This document shows positions 40,731 to 49,058 of a stretch of 61,194 bases of DNA, piece by piece. The first letter of the stretch is position 1. Each line of letters starts with the position of its first letter. Source of the stretch: Streptomyces guryensis (GTDB taxonomy: Bacteria; Actinomycetota; Actinomycetes; Streptomycetales; Streptomycetaceae). The notes below the pieces were generated by a model, which was given only the letters and a program-made list of their open reading frames with translations, was not told where the DNA came from and made no database searches. The DNA is taken from positions 79,950 through 141,143 of the forward strand of contig NZ_JAJSBI010000026.1 of NCBI RefSeq assembly GCF_021261325.1, in the 5' to 3' direction. A program made the position numbers and the translations under genes.

Positions 40731-41936
40731 CTACGCCGCAGGCAACTCAGCTGGAGGCTCCATTTCTGCTGACAGGCTGCCGATAGTGAGGCCCAACATG
40801 AGGGCGCCTTCGAGGGCCGCGAGGATGCCCAAGAGCTGACTCTTCTCCTCGGGTGTCCCCTGATCAGCGTGCTTCATCTTCTGCAACTGATTCCGAATGG
40901 AAACCAATGCAATAGCGACCACGTCGTGGATGAAGTCGGGACCTTGACCATCGTCGTTTTCGCTAGCCTCTCGCGGCGTGATGGGGTCTCCGCCGTAAAC
41001 AAAACACAAGGCTTCCGCACGCTTGGTCGGGCGCCTTTGCCCTTGCACTTCGTGTGTCAGATCTTCGATACCCGGAAGATTAGCATCCACCCAGGTCAAC
41101 ACTTCCGCAGGCTTGAACGTTTCCCGCATGATGCGGTCAAGCAATTCGATAAGAGAGTTGGCTGCTTGAGAGACGCCGTCCTCTGAGAACCGAAGAGCGT
41201 CCCGCGCACCTCGAATCTTCCGCACGAGGGGAGAGTTCCTGCGCTCCACACGCTTGACCGAAGCGTCCGCCACCATGGACCGAAAGCTGGCCACAAGATC
41301 GTCTATGCCTTCTGGGGCCAGCATCGCGAGATCAGAATTCTTCGCACTCGTCACCTCCATGGGCAGAGAGGCAAGGACCTTCTCCCCAAGGAAGTTGTCG
41401 AGCGACACCAGCATTTCGACAGCGTTCACCGTAAGAATGTTGGCCGGCTGGATATCTTTGAGCTGATTTTTCGAAGAAACCTTGACGGCGTCATTCCACG
41501 CCACAACGAAAGGAGTGAGTGCACGCACTCCTCGCCTAACGGCCAATGCGATCACAGCACCATCTTGCTTCAGGGAATCAATCAAGCGCTTATACGTTGC
41601 CGCCCCCAGAAGGCGCTCAACGAAGCGGCTGTAATTCTGGTTCTTAAACCTCTCCCCCCAGCGCTGCAGCGGTTCACCCTCGCATTCATCAACGAAAGCC
41701 TGGACTATCTCCTTCAACTGCTCTTCCGTAACCTCTGAAAAGCAGTCCTCAACCCGCTCCTGCCAGGGCCTCGGGTCGCTGTCGTTGGTCAGCGCCTTGC
41801 ACAGCGATACGAAAGCCTCCATAACAAGCACGGCAGACTCACTGATACGCAGTGTCTCGAGCAGCCCAGGATCCAACGTCCGCACGCAGGCGGCAAAGTT
41901 GGACTGGTAGACGGTGACAGGTACGGGTTCTTGCAC
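40731..41936 (-). CDS. Orphan protein of unknown function, AT-richer
   Basis: A 401-residue mainly helical protein with no motif that I can place (ALTNDSDPRPWQERVEDCFS, LIDSLKQDGAVIALAVRRGV, VKRVERRNSPLVRKIRGARD). The sequence from about 40.8 to 41.9 kb uses visibly more A/T at third positions than its neighbours, which suggests separate and recent acquisition. GTG 41936 is the likely start. It converges with the DapF/ATP-grasp operon. Position next to an HTH/NTPase/TPR module is compatible with a defence or regulatory role, but nothing in the sequence proves one. Confidence 0.6.
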   Translation of the reverse strand: MQEPVPVTVYQSNFAACVRTLDPGLLETLRISESAVLVMEAFVSLCKALTNDSDPRPWQERVEDCFSEVTEEQLKEIVQAFVDECEGEPLQRWGERFKNQNYSRFVERLLGAATYKRLIDSLKQDGAVIALAVRRGVRALTPFVVAWNDAVKVSSKNQLKDIQPANILTVNAVEMLVSLDNFLGEKVLASLPMEVTSAKNSDLAMLAPEGIDDLVASFRSMVADASVKRVERRNSPLVRKIRGARDALRFSEDGVSQAANSLIELLDRIMRETFKPAEVLTWVDANLPGIEDLTHEVQGQRRPTKRAEALCFVYGGDPITPREASENDDGQGPDFIHDVVAIALVSIRNQLQKMKHADQGTPEEKSQLLGILAALEGALMLGLTIGSLSAEMEPPAELPAA

Positions 41937-42281
41937 TGTGTCTCGCCTCGCTCTGACAAGTACGCGCGCTCATCAAAGAAAGTACCGATGTACGCAGCGA
42001 TGCGGTACGGAATTTTGTCTACGGAGCTACCGGCCAGAACCGGCAGGGGTCTCCTGTGAGCGGACTGTATGGCACGCCACTGACATCGCTCAGTGGCCGT
42101 CGGATACCGGCGCCGTCCGTAACTCGACGTGACCGCCACCTTTTTGGGCAGACACCGAGCAGTGAACGGCCCCTCAACGTGAGGCCATGATGGGGTGGTG
42201 GCTGGGGCGTGCACCTGGTCCGGCGAGCCGTGCGTAGCCGACTCCCTGGCCCGCTCCCGCTCCAACACCGCGAACCGCATC
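41937..42281. other. Gene-free stretch
   Basis: 345 bp upstream of the orphan gene and downstream of the 68-residue membrane gene. No credible ORF or structured repeat is seen; it presumably holds the orphan's promoter. Confidence 0.45.
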
Positions 42282-42488
42282 TCATCCGGTACAGACCGCG
42301 TCGAGAGCAGTAGTGAGGGCCGCGGCCAAGGTGAGGGTCGCTCCAAACGCCACGGCCGCTCGTGTCACTGCCTGCGGATAGGTGGCATGGTCGCGACGGG
42401 CCAGATACCCAGCCGCCCCGGCGACCAGTACGGCGACAAGCACGGTCAGGGTGCAACAAACCATGACTATTGCTGCCCGAACAGACAC
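42282..42488 (-). CDS. 68-residue two-TM membrane protein, copy 2
   Basis: Same length and layout as the protein at 32110-32316. TM1 is AAIVMVCCTLTVLVAVLVAG, the loop is AGYLARRDHATYPQAVTRA, and TM2 is AVAFGATLTLAAALTTALDA. GTG 42488 has GGAG 8 nt upstream. It is divergent from the second HTH/NTPase/TPR gene across a 138-bp region with a long perfect inverted repeat. Conservation of the loop motif between copies implies functional constraint. Confidence 0.7.
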   Translation of the reverse strand: MSVRAAIVMVCCTLTVLVAVLVAGAAGYLARRDHATYPQAVTRAAVAFGATLTLAAALTTALDAVCTG

Positions 42489-42542
42489 GGAGGGGACTCC
42501 TTTACGGCGGTGAGGGCGTCGTTGTCGTGGTCAAACCTGCGT

Positions 42543-42600
42543 CAGAACGTGTTCGCAGGTGTTCAGCACGGAGAAGATGAACACCTGCGAACACGTTCTG
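42543..42600. promoter_or_regulatory. Perfect 23-bp inverted repeat in the promoter of module 2
   Basis: Arms 42543-42565 and 42578-42600 are perfectly complementary, with a 12-nt centre. Each arm carries two GTGTTC (or GAACAC) half-sites 10 bp apart, the same half-site as in module 1 (32018-32053). It lies between divergent genes, so an operator is more likely than a terminator. Confidence 0.65.
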
Positions 42601-42626
42601 CCTCAAGCATCGATACGGGAGTGAGC

Positions 42627-45215
42627 GTGACCTTGGACGGTCCATCCGAAAGGGCGGCCGCGCGCCGGCGGTTGCAGGCGTGCCTGGAAGAGGGCCTGGC
42701 CGCCGCACGGATGACCAAGTCTCAGCTGGCGGTCCGTGTGGGTTTGGGTCGAACGACCGTGAGCCAAGCGTTCAGCAGCACCGCCCCTGTGCCGTCAGCG
42801 CAAACTGTGGCTGCTCTGGCGCGGGCACTACGTCTGGAAGTTCGTCCTCTGCTGGACTTGCGCGCCGTCGTAGTTCATGCCGCGCCGCCACACATACCGG
42901 TCCCGGAGCTCACCGACATCCCGCAGCCTCTGGGAAGGCCCATCGACCGCTGGGATCCATACGACTTGGGGGTGCAGCCGACCGCTGATGTGGCGAACGG
43001 CGACGAATCCTCTGAGTCCAGCGGAGTGTCCATATCCCCGCGCCCGGGCGCGGGAAGCATGCCGGTCTATGTCGGCCGTTCGCACGACAGACGGCTGGCC
43101 AAGGTAGTGGCGGCCGCAGTTGATGGGGACAGCGCGATGGCCGTGATGGTGGGTTGGTCCTCAACAGGGAAGACCCGGGCGTGCTGGGAGGCTATACGAC
43201 CGCTGAGCGACCTTGGATGGAGACTGTGGCGCCCAGTCGCTCCGAGCGACGCGGAAACGGCACTCGCCGGAGTCTCGCGCCTGGGCCCCCGCACGGTGGT
43301 GTGGCTGAATGAAACTCAGCGTTTCCTAGACGCAGGCGGTGGACTGGGCGAGCGCATCGCCGCGGGTCTCCGGCGCTTGCTCAATGACCCGGAATGCGCT
43401 CCTGTGCTGATGCTAGGCACATTGTGGCCCGTGCACGCCAATCGATACACCGCAGTGCCTCAGCATGATGCCGACGACCCGCACGCGCACGCACGAGAGC
43501 TGCTCGCAGGTCGATTGATCACTGTCCCGAACCAGTTTGATCACACAGCAATCGAAAACGCCGAACGACTTGCTGCCGACGGCGATCAGCAGCTCGCCCA
43601 CGCTCTACGGCACGCCAGCGATAGGCAGCTGACACAGTTCTTGGCTGGCGCCCCAGAACTTATGCGCCGCTATCGCAGCGCCTCACCGAAAGCTCGGGCC
43701 GTGCTTCACGCCGCGATCGACGCTCGCAGGCTTGGCACAGGTCCGGACCTCCCCTTGGACTTCCTCGCGCAGGCGGCCGAGGACTACCTCACGGACGAGG
43801 AGTACGACCTGCTGGATGACGACTGGGTCGATCAAGCCGTAATCGAGTCGACGGGATCCGTCCGCGGCTATCTCGCCCCGCTGCGTGTCATGCGACCTCG
43901 ACGAAGCGGCCACACCACAGATGAACAGCAGTCCCCACACGATGTACGCCTGCGGTTGGCGGACTACCTCGAGCAGCTCGGTCGGCTGGAGAGATGGCCG
44001 CTTTGCCCACCCGAGTCATTCTGGGCGGCAGCGCACGAGCTCATCACAGATGCGGATGATCTCGCGCAGCTCGCAACCGCCGCTGCAAACAGACACCGAA
44101 CCTACTGGGCCACACAACTGACTGTCCGGGCAGGCGCTCTCGGTGAGCCCGGCGCACTTCTGCACTTCGCCCATGTACTCAGGAGATCTGGACGCCACGA
44201 CGTCGCGGAAGAGCTCTACGCGCAGGCCGCACAGACAGGTTTCAGGCACGCCCAGGCAGCGCTGGTCGAGATACGTGAACAGGCGGGTGAGGCCGACGAA
44301 GCGGAGGACATGGCGAGAAGGGCTGCGTCAAGGGAAGAGGCCACCGCTCTGGAGCGACTCGCGACACTGCGGGGCGAGAAAGCTGACTTCGTGAGCGCCG
44401 CGCGTTTGGCACGCGAGGCGGCGGACATGGGCCATACATACGCACTGGTCGCGGTGTCAGAGATGTGCGAGAGGGGCGGTGACAGGGACACTGCCGAAGT
44501 ACTCGCATGGGAGGCCGCCGCGCTCGACGAGCCTGCTGCTCTCGTCGGGCTAGTGACGCAACGATTGGAGACCAGTCGCGACGACGAGGCGTATCGCCTT
44601 GCGCTGCAGGCCGCCGAGACTGGCGAGCCCGCATGCATGCTTCTTCTGGGGTTGTTCCAAGCGGAGGCGGGTCAGCATGCCACAGCGCGCAGGTTGTACG
44701 AGCAAACCCTTCGAATGTGCCCAATCGACGCTGGCACTTCGGCACTGCAGTTGAACACCCATGCGACCCTCCTGGAGGTTCTCGGAGAGCAGGCCCAGGC
44801 TGAGGAGCTGTACCGGCGGGCTGTCGAACTGGGCGACGGGTCCTCTCTGCTCAGTCTGCTGGCGATACGCGAGAGATCGGGTGACCACGCCGACGCCGAG
44901 GCCATGGCGCGGCAGGCTGCTGAAGCCGGTGACCCCGGCAATCTGCTCTACCTCGCAGAACTGCGGGGCACCGTCGGCGACACCATCGCAGCTGAAGCCC
45001 TCGCCTGGGAGGCAGCTGGCTACGGCTATCCGTTAGCTCTGGCCCATCTGGCTCGTATGGCAGAACAAGCCGGTGACACTGCCAAGGCGGAGAGCCTGGC
45101 GCTGCTGGCCACTAACGCTGGAGATGTCAACGCGATCCATTTCCTCAGCGAGAACCGGGCTCGGCTTTGGCCTCACGGCCTTGAGCCCGACGGCACCCCC
45201 TCCAACCCGTGGTGA
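42627..45215 (+). CDS. HTH / P-loop NTPase / TPR-like protein, copy 2
   Basis: An 862-residue paralogue of the protein at 29504-31975. The HTH is at about 25-50 (KSQLAVRVGLGRTTVSQAFS). The linker motif is MPVYVGRSHDRRLAKVV, Walker A is GWSSTGKT in VMVGWSSTGKTRACWEAI, and the Walker B-like strand is RTVVWLNETQ. A conserved LAGAPELMRRYRSASPKARA block leads to about ten TPR/Sel1-like repeats (ARRAASREEATALERLATLR and similar). The end is HGLEPDGTPSNPW. GTG 42627 follows GGGAG; GTG 42621 is possible. It faces outward towards att copy 2. The pair of copies brackets 32-42 kb in inverted orientation. Confidence 0.8.
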   Translation: MTLDGPSERAAARRRLQACLEEGLAAARMTKSQLAVRVGLGRTTVSQAFSSTAPVPSAQTVAALARALRLEVRPLLDLRAVVVHAAPPHIPVPELTDIPQPLGRPIDRWDPYDLGVQPTADVANGDESSESSGVSISPRPGAGSMPVYVGRSHDRRLAKVVAAAVDGDSAMAVMVGWSSTGKTRACWEAIRPLSDLGWRLWRPVAPSDAETALAGVSRLGPRTVVWLNETQRFLDAGGGLGERIAAGLRRLLNDPECAPVLMLGTLWPVHANRYTAVPQHDADDPHAHARELLAGRLITVPNQFDHTAIENAERLAADGDQQLAHALRHASDRQLTQFLAGAPELMRRYRSASPKARAVLHAAIDARRLGTGPDLPLDFLAQAAEDYLTDEEYDLLDDDWVDQAVIESTGSVRGYLAPLRVMRPRRSGHTTDEQQSPHDVRLRLADYLEQLGRLERWPLCPPESFWAAAHELITDADDLAQLATAAANRHRTYWATQLTVRAGALGEPGALLHFAHVLRRSGRHDVAEELYAQAAQTGFRHAQAALVEIREQAGEADEAEDMARRAASREEATALERLATLRGEKADFVSAARLAREAADMGHTYALVAVSEMCERGGDRDTAEVLAWEAAALDEPAALVGLVTQRLETSRDDEAYRLALQAAETGEPACMLLLGLFQAEAGQHATARRLYEQTLRMCPIDAGTSALQLNTHATLLEVLGEQAQAEELYRRAVELGDGSSLLSLLAIRERSGDHADAEAMARQAAEAGDPGNLLYLAELRGTVGDTIAAEALAWEAAGYGYPLALAHLARMAEQAGDTAKAESLALLATNAGDVNAIHFLSENRARLWPHGLEPDGTPSNPW

Positions 45216-45535
45216 TCATTGATGCAGCCCGATGTACGGCTGGCTACACGCCCCCCGGCACAGTGGGCTCAGTGTGCCGGGACACACCTGGCGGGAGGGT
45301 CGCTGCAAGGCCGTCCCCTCGGGTTGGGATGCGGAGGCCGACAGGAACAGGGGTAACAGCGCCGACCGGCCACCCGCGCGCCAATCGGGGCCTCTGACCA
45401 GCCGAACGCTGAGAGGGGCTGGTTGCAGTTCTGGTTGCATTCACCCCCGTCCAGCGCCGTACGCCCTCCCGCAAGCTGGCCTCTCCGCCGCAGGTCAGAA
45501 CGCTCCTGGCCTCCTCCGGATCCCCGGACGAACAT
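45216..45535. other. Island right-end spacer
   Basis: 320 bp between the NTPase/TPR gene and att copy 2. No gene is seen. It contains the 12-bp direct repeats at 45421-45442. Confidence 0.5.
45421..45442 (+). repeat. 12-bp direct repeat next to att copy 2
   Basis: GGTTGCAGTT at 45421 and GGTTGCATT at 45433, same unit and period as at 1745-1767. Candidate arm-type integrase sites. Confidence 0.5.
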
Positions 45536-45646
45536 TTGGAAAGCGTGTTGGGGGCAACCCCTCACGAGTTCGAATCTCGTATCCTCCGCCAGTGCCTCAC
45601 CGGGCACGATGTCGAAGGGCCCCACCGTTCGCGGTGGGGCCCTTCG
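45536..45646 (+). repeat. att site copy 2 (island right end)
   Basis: 95 nt identical to 1626-1720, then 15 of 16 further matches. It starts at the anticodon loop and has no tRNA 5' half, so it is the distal attachment site. The repeat pair defines a 43.9-kb integrated segment. Confidence 0.92.
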
Positions 45647-45800
45647 TCGTTGTCCGTCTCAGTTTCCGTCTCAGCCGGCTTCCGCGGAGTACCAACCCGG
45701 GGCACTGTCTTCGGTGACAACCGGCTCCGCCCAGGCCGCGACCGCAAGGACGTCTCGCTTCACCATGTGTCCGTCGACGACCTCGTAGAGCAGCCGCCGC

Positions 45801-45816
45801 ATCTCGTATCCTCCGC
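45801..45816 (+). repeat. att remnant copy 3 (short)
   Basis: Sixteen bases ATCTCGTATCCTCCGC identical to the tRNA-Ser 3' end (1664-1679). It lies 155 bp after att copy 2 and 66 bp before the direct repeats at 45882. Confidence 0.6.
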
Positions 45817-45881
45817 AGCCGCCTGAACAGGCGAGACGAGAACCCCGGACCGCTCAGCGACCGAGGTTCTCGGCATGCCCT

Positions 45882-45923
45882 GGTCTCAGTTCTGGTCTCG
45901 TTCCGGTCTCAGTTCTGGTCTCA
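45882..45923 (+). repeat. 11/12-bp direct repeat array
   Basis: GGTCTCAGTTCT at 45882 and 45905, GGTCTCGTTCC at 45894, and a partial GGTCTCA at 45917. It is related to CGTCTCAGTTTC at 45655 and to the GGTTGCAGTT units by the shared CAGTT core. Confidence 0.55.
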
Positions 45924-46105
45924 TTTATTTCCGGCATAGAGCGTTTTTCGCCGCATCGCTTTGCCGCTGGTGGGTCGATCCACGGGACAACGCCTTCACT
46001 CACAAGCGGCTTCTTGCCGTCGCAGGACTCAGGTGCCCCCGCGATGCGCCATTCTGGAGCGTGCGCAGGACCGGCTCCGGTTCCAAGAGCAACGGCGTCG
46101 TCTTT

Positions 46106-48547
46106 GTGAGGTGCCCCATCGGCAAGCCCAGCGGATCAACTCTGGCCTCGTGGCTGAGCGGTCTGGAAGTCGATCGACTTGAGCGAGTCCTGGCGACTCG
46201 CCCGGATGCCGTGTCCCCGCCGGAGCCACGATCGTTCGGCGAACTCGCGGACCGCCTTCAGCGCCCGGCGTCGGTTGCCCCCGCGGTGGCGGAGCTCGCG
46301 CTGCCACAGCTGCAGGTGGCTGAGGCTCTGGCGGCATTGGGACCCGTTCCACGTACCGCTTTGGCCGATCTGCTGGACGTGACCGAAACCGAGAGCGATC
46401 GCGGGCTGGACGCGGTCCTGGAGACACTGGCCGATCACGCGCTCGTCTGGCCGGACGGCCAAGGGCTGCTGCACATGGCGGCGCCGTTGCGGCAGGCGTG
46501 GGATGCGCCGCTGGGACTGGACGCGCCGCTGGCCCGCCTGCTGGCGGACACGACCTCCGAGGAACTGCGGCGCATGCTGGTGGCCCTGGTCATCCCGGCG
46601 CCCGGCACCACCAAGAAGGATCGGCTGGCCACCCTGCTGGAACACCACAGTGACCCGGCGCGGGTGGCCGCGGTGGTCGCTTCGGCGCCTGCGGCCACTC
46701 GGAAACTGCTTGAGCGACGAGCCCGTCACCAGGGTGAACAGACGCAGGCACAGGCGGAGTTCATCATGCTCGGGGCCCCACGGGCCGACTCCGAACCGGG
46801 TGCGCGGTGGGCGCTGGAGCGGGGACTGCTGGTCCAGGACCGGTACTCCGGGTACGGGCCCGCACGAATGCCGGCCGAGGTGGCGCTCGCGCTGCGAGGG
46901 GCCGACTGGCACGCCCCGTTCGAGCCGTGCCCGCCCATCGTGCAGACGGTGTCCGTCACCGAGGCGGAGGTGGATCGGGAGGCGGCGGCGGCCGCCACGA
47001 CGTTCGCCGCCCACGCCGCCTCGGTTCTGGCGGCGTGCGCCGCGTCTCCGCCGACCCGTCTGAAGTCCGGCGGGGTCGGGGCGCGTGAGCTGTCCCGGAT
47101 CGGCAAGGCCACGCAGTGCGACGACATCGTCGTACGCCTCGTCCTGGAGACGGCGTACGACGCCGGGCTGCTGGCCCGGGACGGTGACCGGGTCGCGGCG
47201 ACGAAAGGCTACGACGCCTGGGCGGAGCGGGAACCGGCGGAGCAGCTCACCGTGCTTCTCCAGGCGTGGCGGACGCTGCCGCTGACGCCGACCCAGGCCC
47301 GCGACGAAGACGGCAAGGCGCTGCCCGCACTCGCCGGAACACCACCCTGTGGCGGCTGTGTGCAGGCCCGGGACGGGCTTCTCGCCGCAGCTGTAGCGCT
47401 CCCGGCGGACCAGGGGGTGCGGAGCCCCGTGGATCTGGGGCCGCTCGTCGCCTGGCACCGTCCGCTCGCCGACCAACTCCCCCAGGACTCCACGCTTTTC
47501 GCCTCCGTGGTCCGCGAAGCGGAACTACTCGGTGTGATTGCCCGGGGCTCCCTCTCCCGCATCGGAGCCGCCTTGCGGGCCGATGACGGCGAAGCACTGG
47601 CCGCGGCCAGTCGGCGGCTGCTGCCGACGGCCACCAGCACGGCCCGCTTCGGCGCGGACCTCACCGCCGTCGTCACAGGCACACCGTCAGCCCGCCTGGC
47701 CGCCCTGCTGGACGCCGTCGCAGAACGGGAAGCCGTCGGCACCGCGTCCGTGTGGCGGTTCAGCCCGGGCACCATCCGCGGCGCCCTGGACACCGGCCGT
47801 ACACCCGACGCCATCGCCGCCGACCTGGCCGACGTCGCCGTCGGCCCCCTCCCCCAGCCGCTGTCGTATCTGATCCACGACACCGCGCGCGCTCACGGCC
47901 GTGTGCGCATCGCCGCCGCGGCCTGCGTGATCCACGGCGAGGAACCCTCCCTCCTCGCCGAACTCGCCGCCCACCGCAAGCTCGCCGAGCTCGGGCTGCG
48001 GCAGCTGGCACCGACCGTGCTGGTCTGCCGGACTCCGCTCGACAAGACGCTCACCGCGCTCCGGGCCGCCGGCTACGCCCCCGTCGCCGAGAAGGCCGAC
48101 GGCACCGTACGCGTCGAGAAGACCCGGAGCCGACGTGCCTCCGACCCGACTCCGACCCCAGTCCCAGGCCAACGGCGGCGGTCTGTGCCGACACAGACCC
48201 CGGTGGACCTTGATCTGCGCACCCTGGCCGCCAGGCTGCGGGACGCCCCGACGACACTTCCGGCTCCCGACCCGTTCGGCACCGGGGTCCCCTATGGCAC
48301 GGACACCGAGGAGATCATCGCCGGGTACGCGAAGAACCTGACGTACAGCGATGTCCGCCAGCTCGCCCACGCCGTCGACGCCCGCACGGCCATCACGGTC
48401 GAGTACGTCGCCGCCTCGGGCAACCGGACCGTACGTACCCTCAGCGAGCTCGATCTCGACCCGCCCCATCTGTATGCCTGGTGCCATCTGCGCGAGGACG
48501 AACGGGTCTTCACCCTCTCCCGCATCCTCGGCGTCACGCCCGCGTAG
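46106..48547 (+). CDS. Helicase-associated (Helicase_C_3/WYL-like) protein
   Basis: An 813-residue protein of the actinobacterial family annotated as helicase C-terminal or helicase-associated. The N-terminal region (TLASWLSGLEVDRLERVLAT, LADRLQRPASVAPAVAELAL) and winged-helix segments (ELSRIGKATQCDDIVVRLVL) are followed by a Helicase_C_3 region. The C-terminus is WYL-like (ITVEYVAASGNRTVRTLSEL then HLYAWCHLREDERVFTLSRI). There is no complete Walker A, so it is not an active helicase alone. The start is uncertain: GTG 46106 has no RBS, and the usual N-terminus begins near GSTLASW. The first codons may have been replaced at the att scar. Confidence 0.75.
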   Translation: MRCPIGKPSGSTLASWLSGLEVDRLERVLATRPDAVSPPEPRSFGELADRLQRPASVAPAVAELALPQLQVAEALAALGPVPRTALADLLDVTETESDRGLDAVLETLADHALVWPDGQGLLHMAAPLRQAWDAPLGLDAPLARLLADTTSEELRRMLVALVIPAPGTTKKDRLATLLEHHSDPARVAAVVASAPAATRKLLERRARHQGEQTQAQAEFIMLGAPRADSEPGARWALERGLLVQDRYSGYGPARMPAEVALALRGADWHAPFEPCPPIVQTVSVTEAEVDREAAAAATTFAAHAASVLAACAASPPTRLKSGGVGARELSRIGKATQCDDIVVRLVLETAYDAGLLARDGDRVAATKGYDAWAEREPAEQLTVLLQAWRTLPLTPTQARDEDGKALPALAGTPPCGGCVQARDGLLAAAVALPADQGVRSPVDLGPLVAWHRPLADQLPQDSTLFASVVREAELLGVIARGSLSRIGAALRADDGEALAAASRRLLPTATSTARFGADLTAVVTGTPSARLAALLDAVAEREAVGTASVWRFSPGTIRGALDTGRTPDAIAADLADVAVGPLPQPLSYLIHDTARAHGRVRIAAAACVIHGEEPSLLAELAAHRKLAELGLRQLAPTVLVCRTPLDKTLTALRAAGYAPVAEKADGTVRVEKTRSRRASDPTPTPVPGQRRRSVPTQTPVDLDLRTLAARLRDAPTTLPAPDPFGTGVPYGTDTEEIIAGYAKNLTYSDVRQLAHAVDARTAITVEYVAASGNRTVRTLSELDLDPPHLYAWCHLREDERVFTLSRILGVTPA

Positions 48548-48612
48548 CCCTCGACCTGGCCCACCCCGTGCACGGATCAGTGTTCGACCAGCCGCCCCTA
48601 CGATCGCCGGTC

Positions 48613-48831
48613 ATGGACCGGGTCGAGCGCACCGCGCAGCTGAGGCAGTGGACGAGGAGTGGGGTGCGGGCTCCGCACAGCCGTTGCTGTTCCTGTAGGC
48701 GCTCAGCCGGTTCCGGCAGGACGCCGACGGCGAGCTGCGGTACAGCGCGGTGGAGCAGGACCTGCGGCGGCTGCTCGCCGAGTACGGGCCCGGTAGCCGG
48801 ACGACGCCCGCTGCTTCCGGAGTCGATCGTC
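48613..48831 (+). pseudogene. HNH restriction endonuclease (McrA-like) N-terminal fragment
   Basis: RVERTAQLRQWTRSGVRAPH is read in one frame. PLLFL, a TAG, and then ALSRFRQDADGELRYSAVEQ and DLRRLLAEYGPGSRTTP follow in the next frame. Together they match the N-terminus of Streptomyces HNH (ScoMcrA-type) endonucleases. The gene is frameshifted, carries a stop, and is cut off exactly where att copy 4 begins. It is inactive. Confidence 0.7.
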
Positions 48832-48890
48832 CGCCAGTGCCTCACCGGGCACGATGTCGAAGGGCCCCACCGTTCGTGGGGCCCTTCGAC
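48830..48890 (+). repeat. att remnant copy 4
   Basis: 46 nt identical to 1675-1720: the last seven bases of the tRNA (TCCGCCA) plus the spacer and terminator stem. The hairpin here has a 15-bp stem (48856-48870 with 48876-48890) and a 5-nt loop. It marks an older right boundary beyond the present island end. Confidence 0.85.
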
Positions 48891-49058
48891 GTCGTCCGTC
48901 CCAGTCGGCTGCCGCCCTCTGACGCTGAGCCTTCCTCGACCGCGCTCGTGATGCCTCGTCGTTACGTCTGTCGCCAGGGGGTACCCGTGGGGCGCTGCCG
49001 CATCACGTCGGCGTAGTACCCGTCCTCGGCGGAAGGCACCGGGCTGATGGAGACACCG
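48891..49058. other. Spacer between last att remnant and right chromosomal flank
   Basis: 168 bp with no gene that I can support. Beyond it the genes run as an ordinary co-directional set. Confidence 0.4.

Larger units (their letters stand above)
45647..46105. other. Scarred region between att copies
   Basis: 459 bp with att debris and direct repeats (45655-45674 and 45882-45923) but no intact gene. It lies immediately upstream of the helicase-associated gene, whose normal promoter and first codons may have been replaced. Confidence 0.5.

Noticed and set aside
45265..45625. Minus-strand frame through att copy 2 as an integrase remnant
   Set aside because: Only the short NCNQNCN stretch resembles integrase tails; the rest is antisense tRNA sequence, and the orientation is wrong for an integrase ending at this att.
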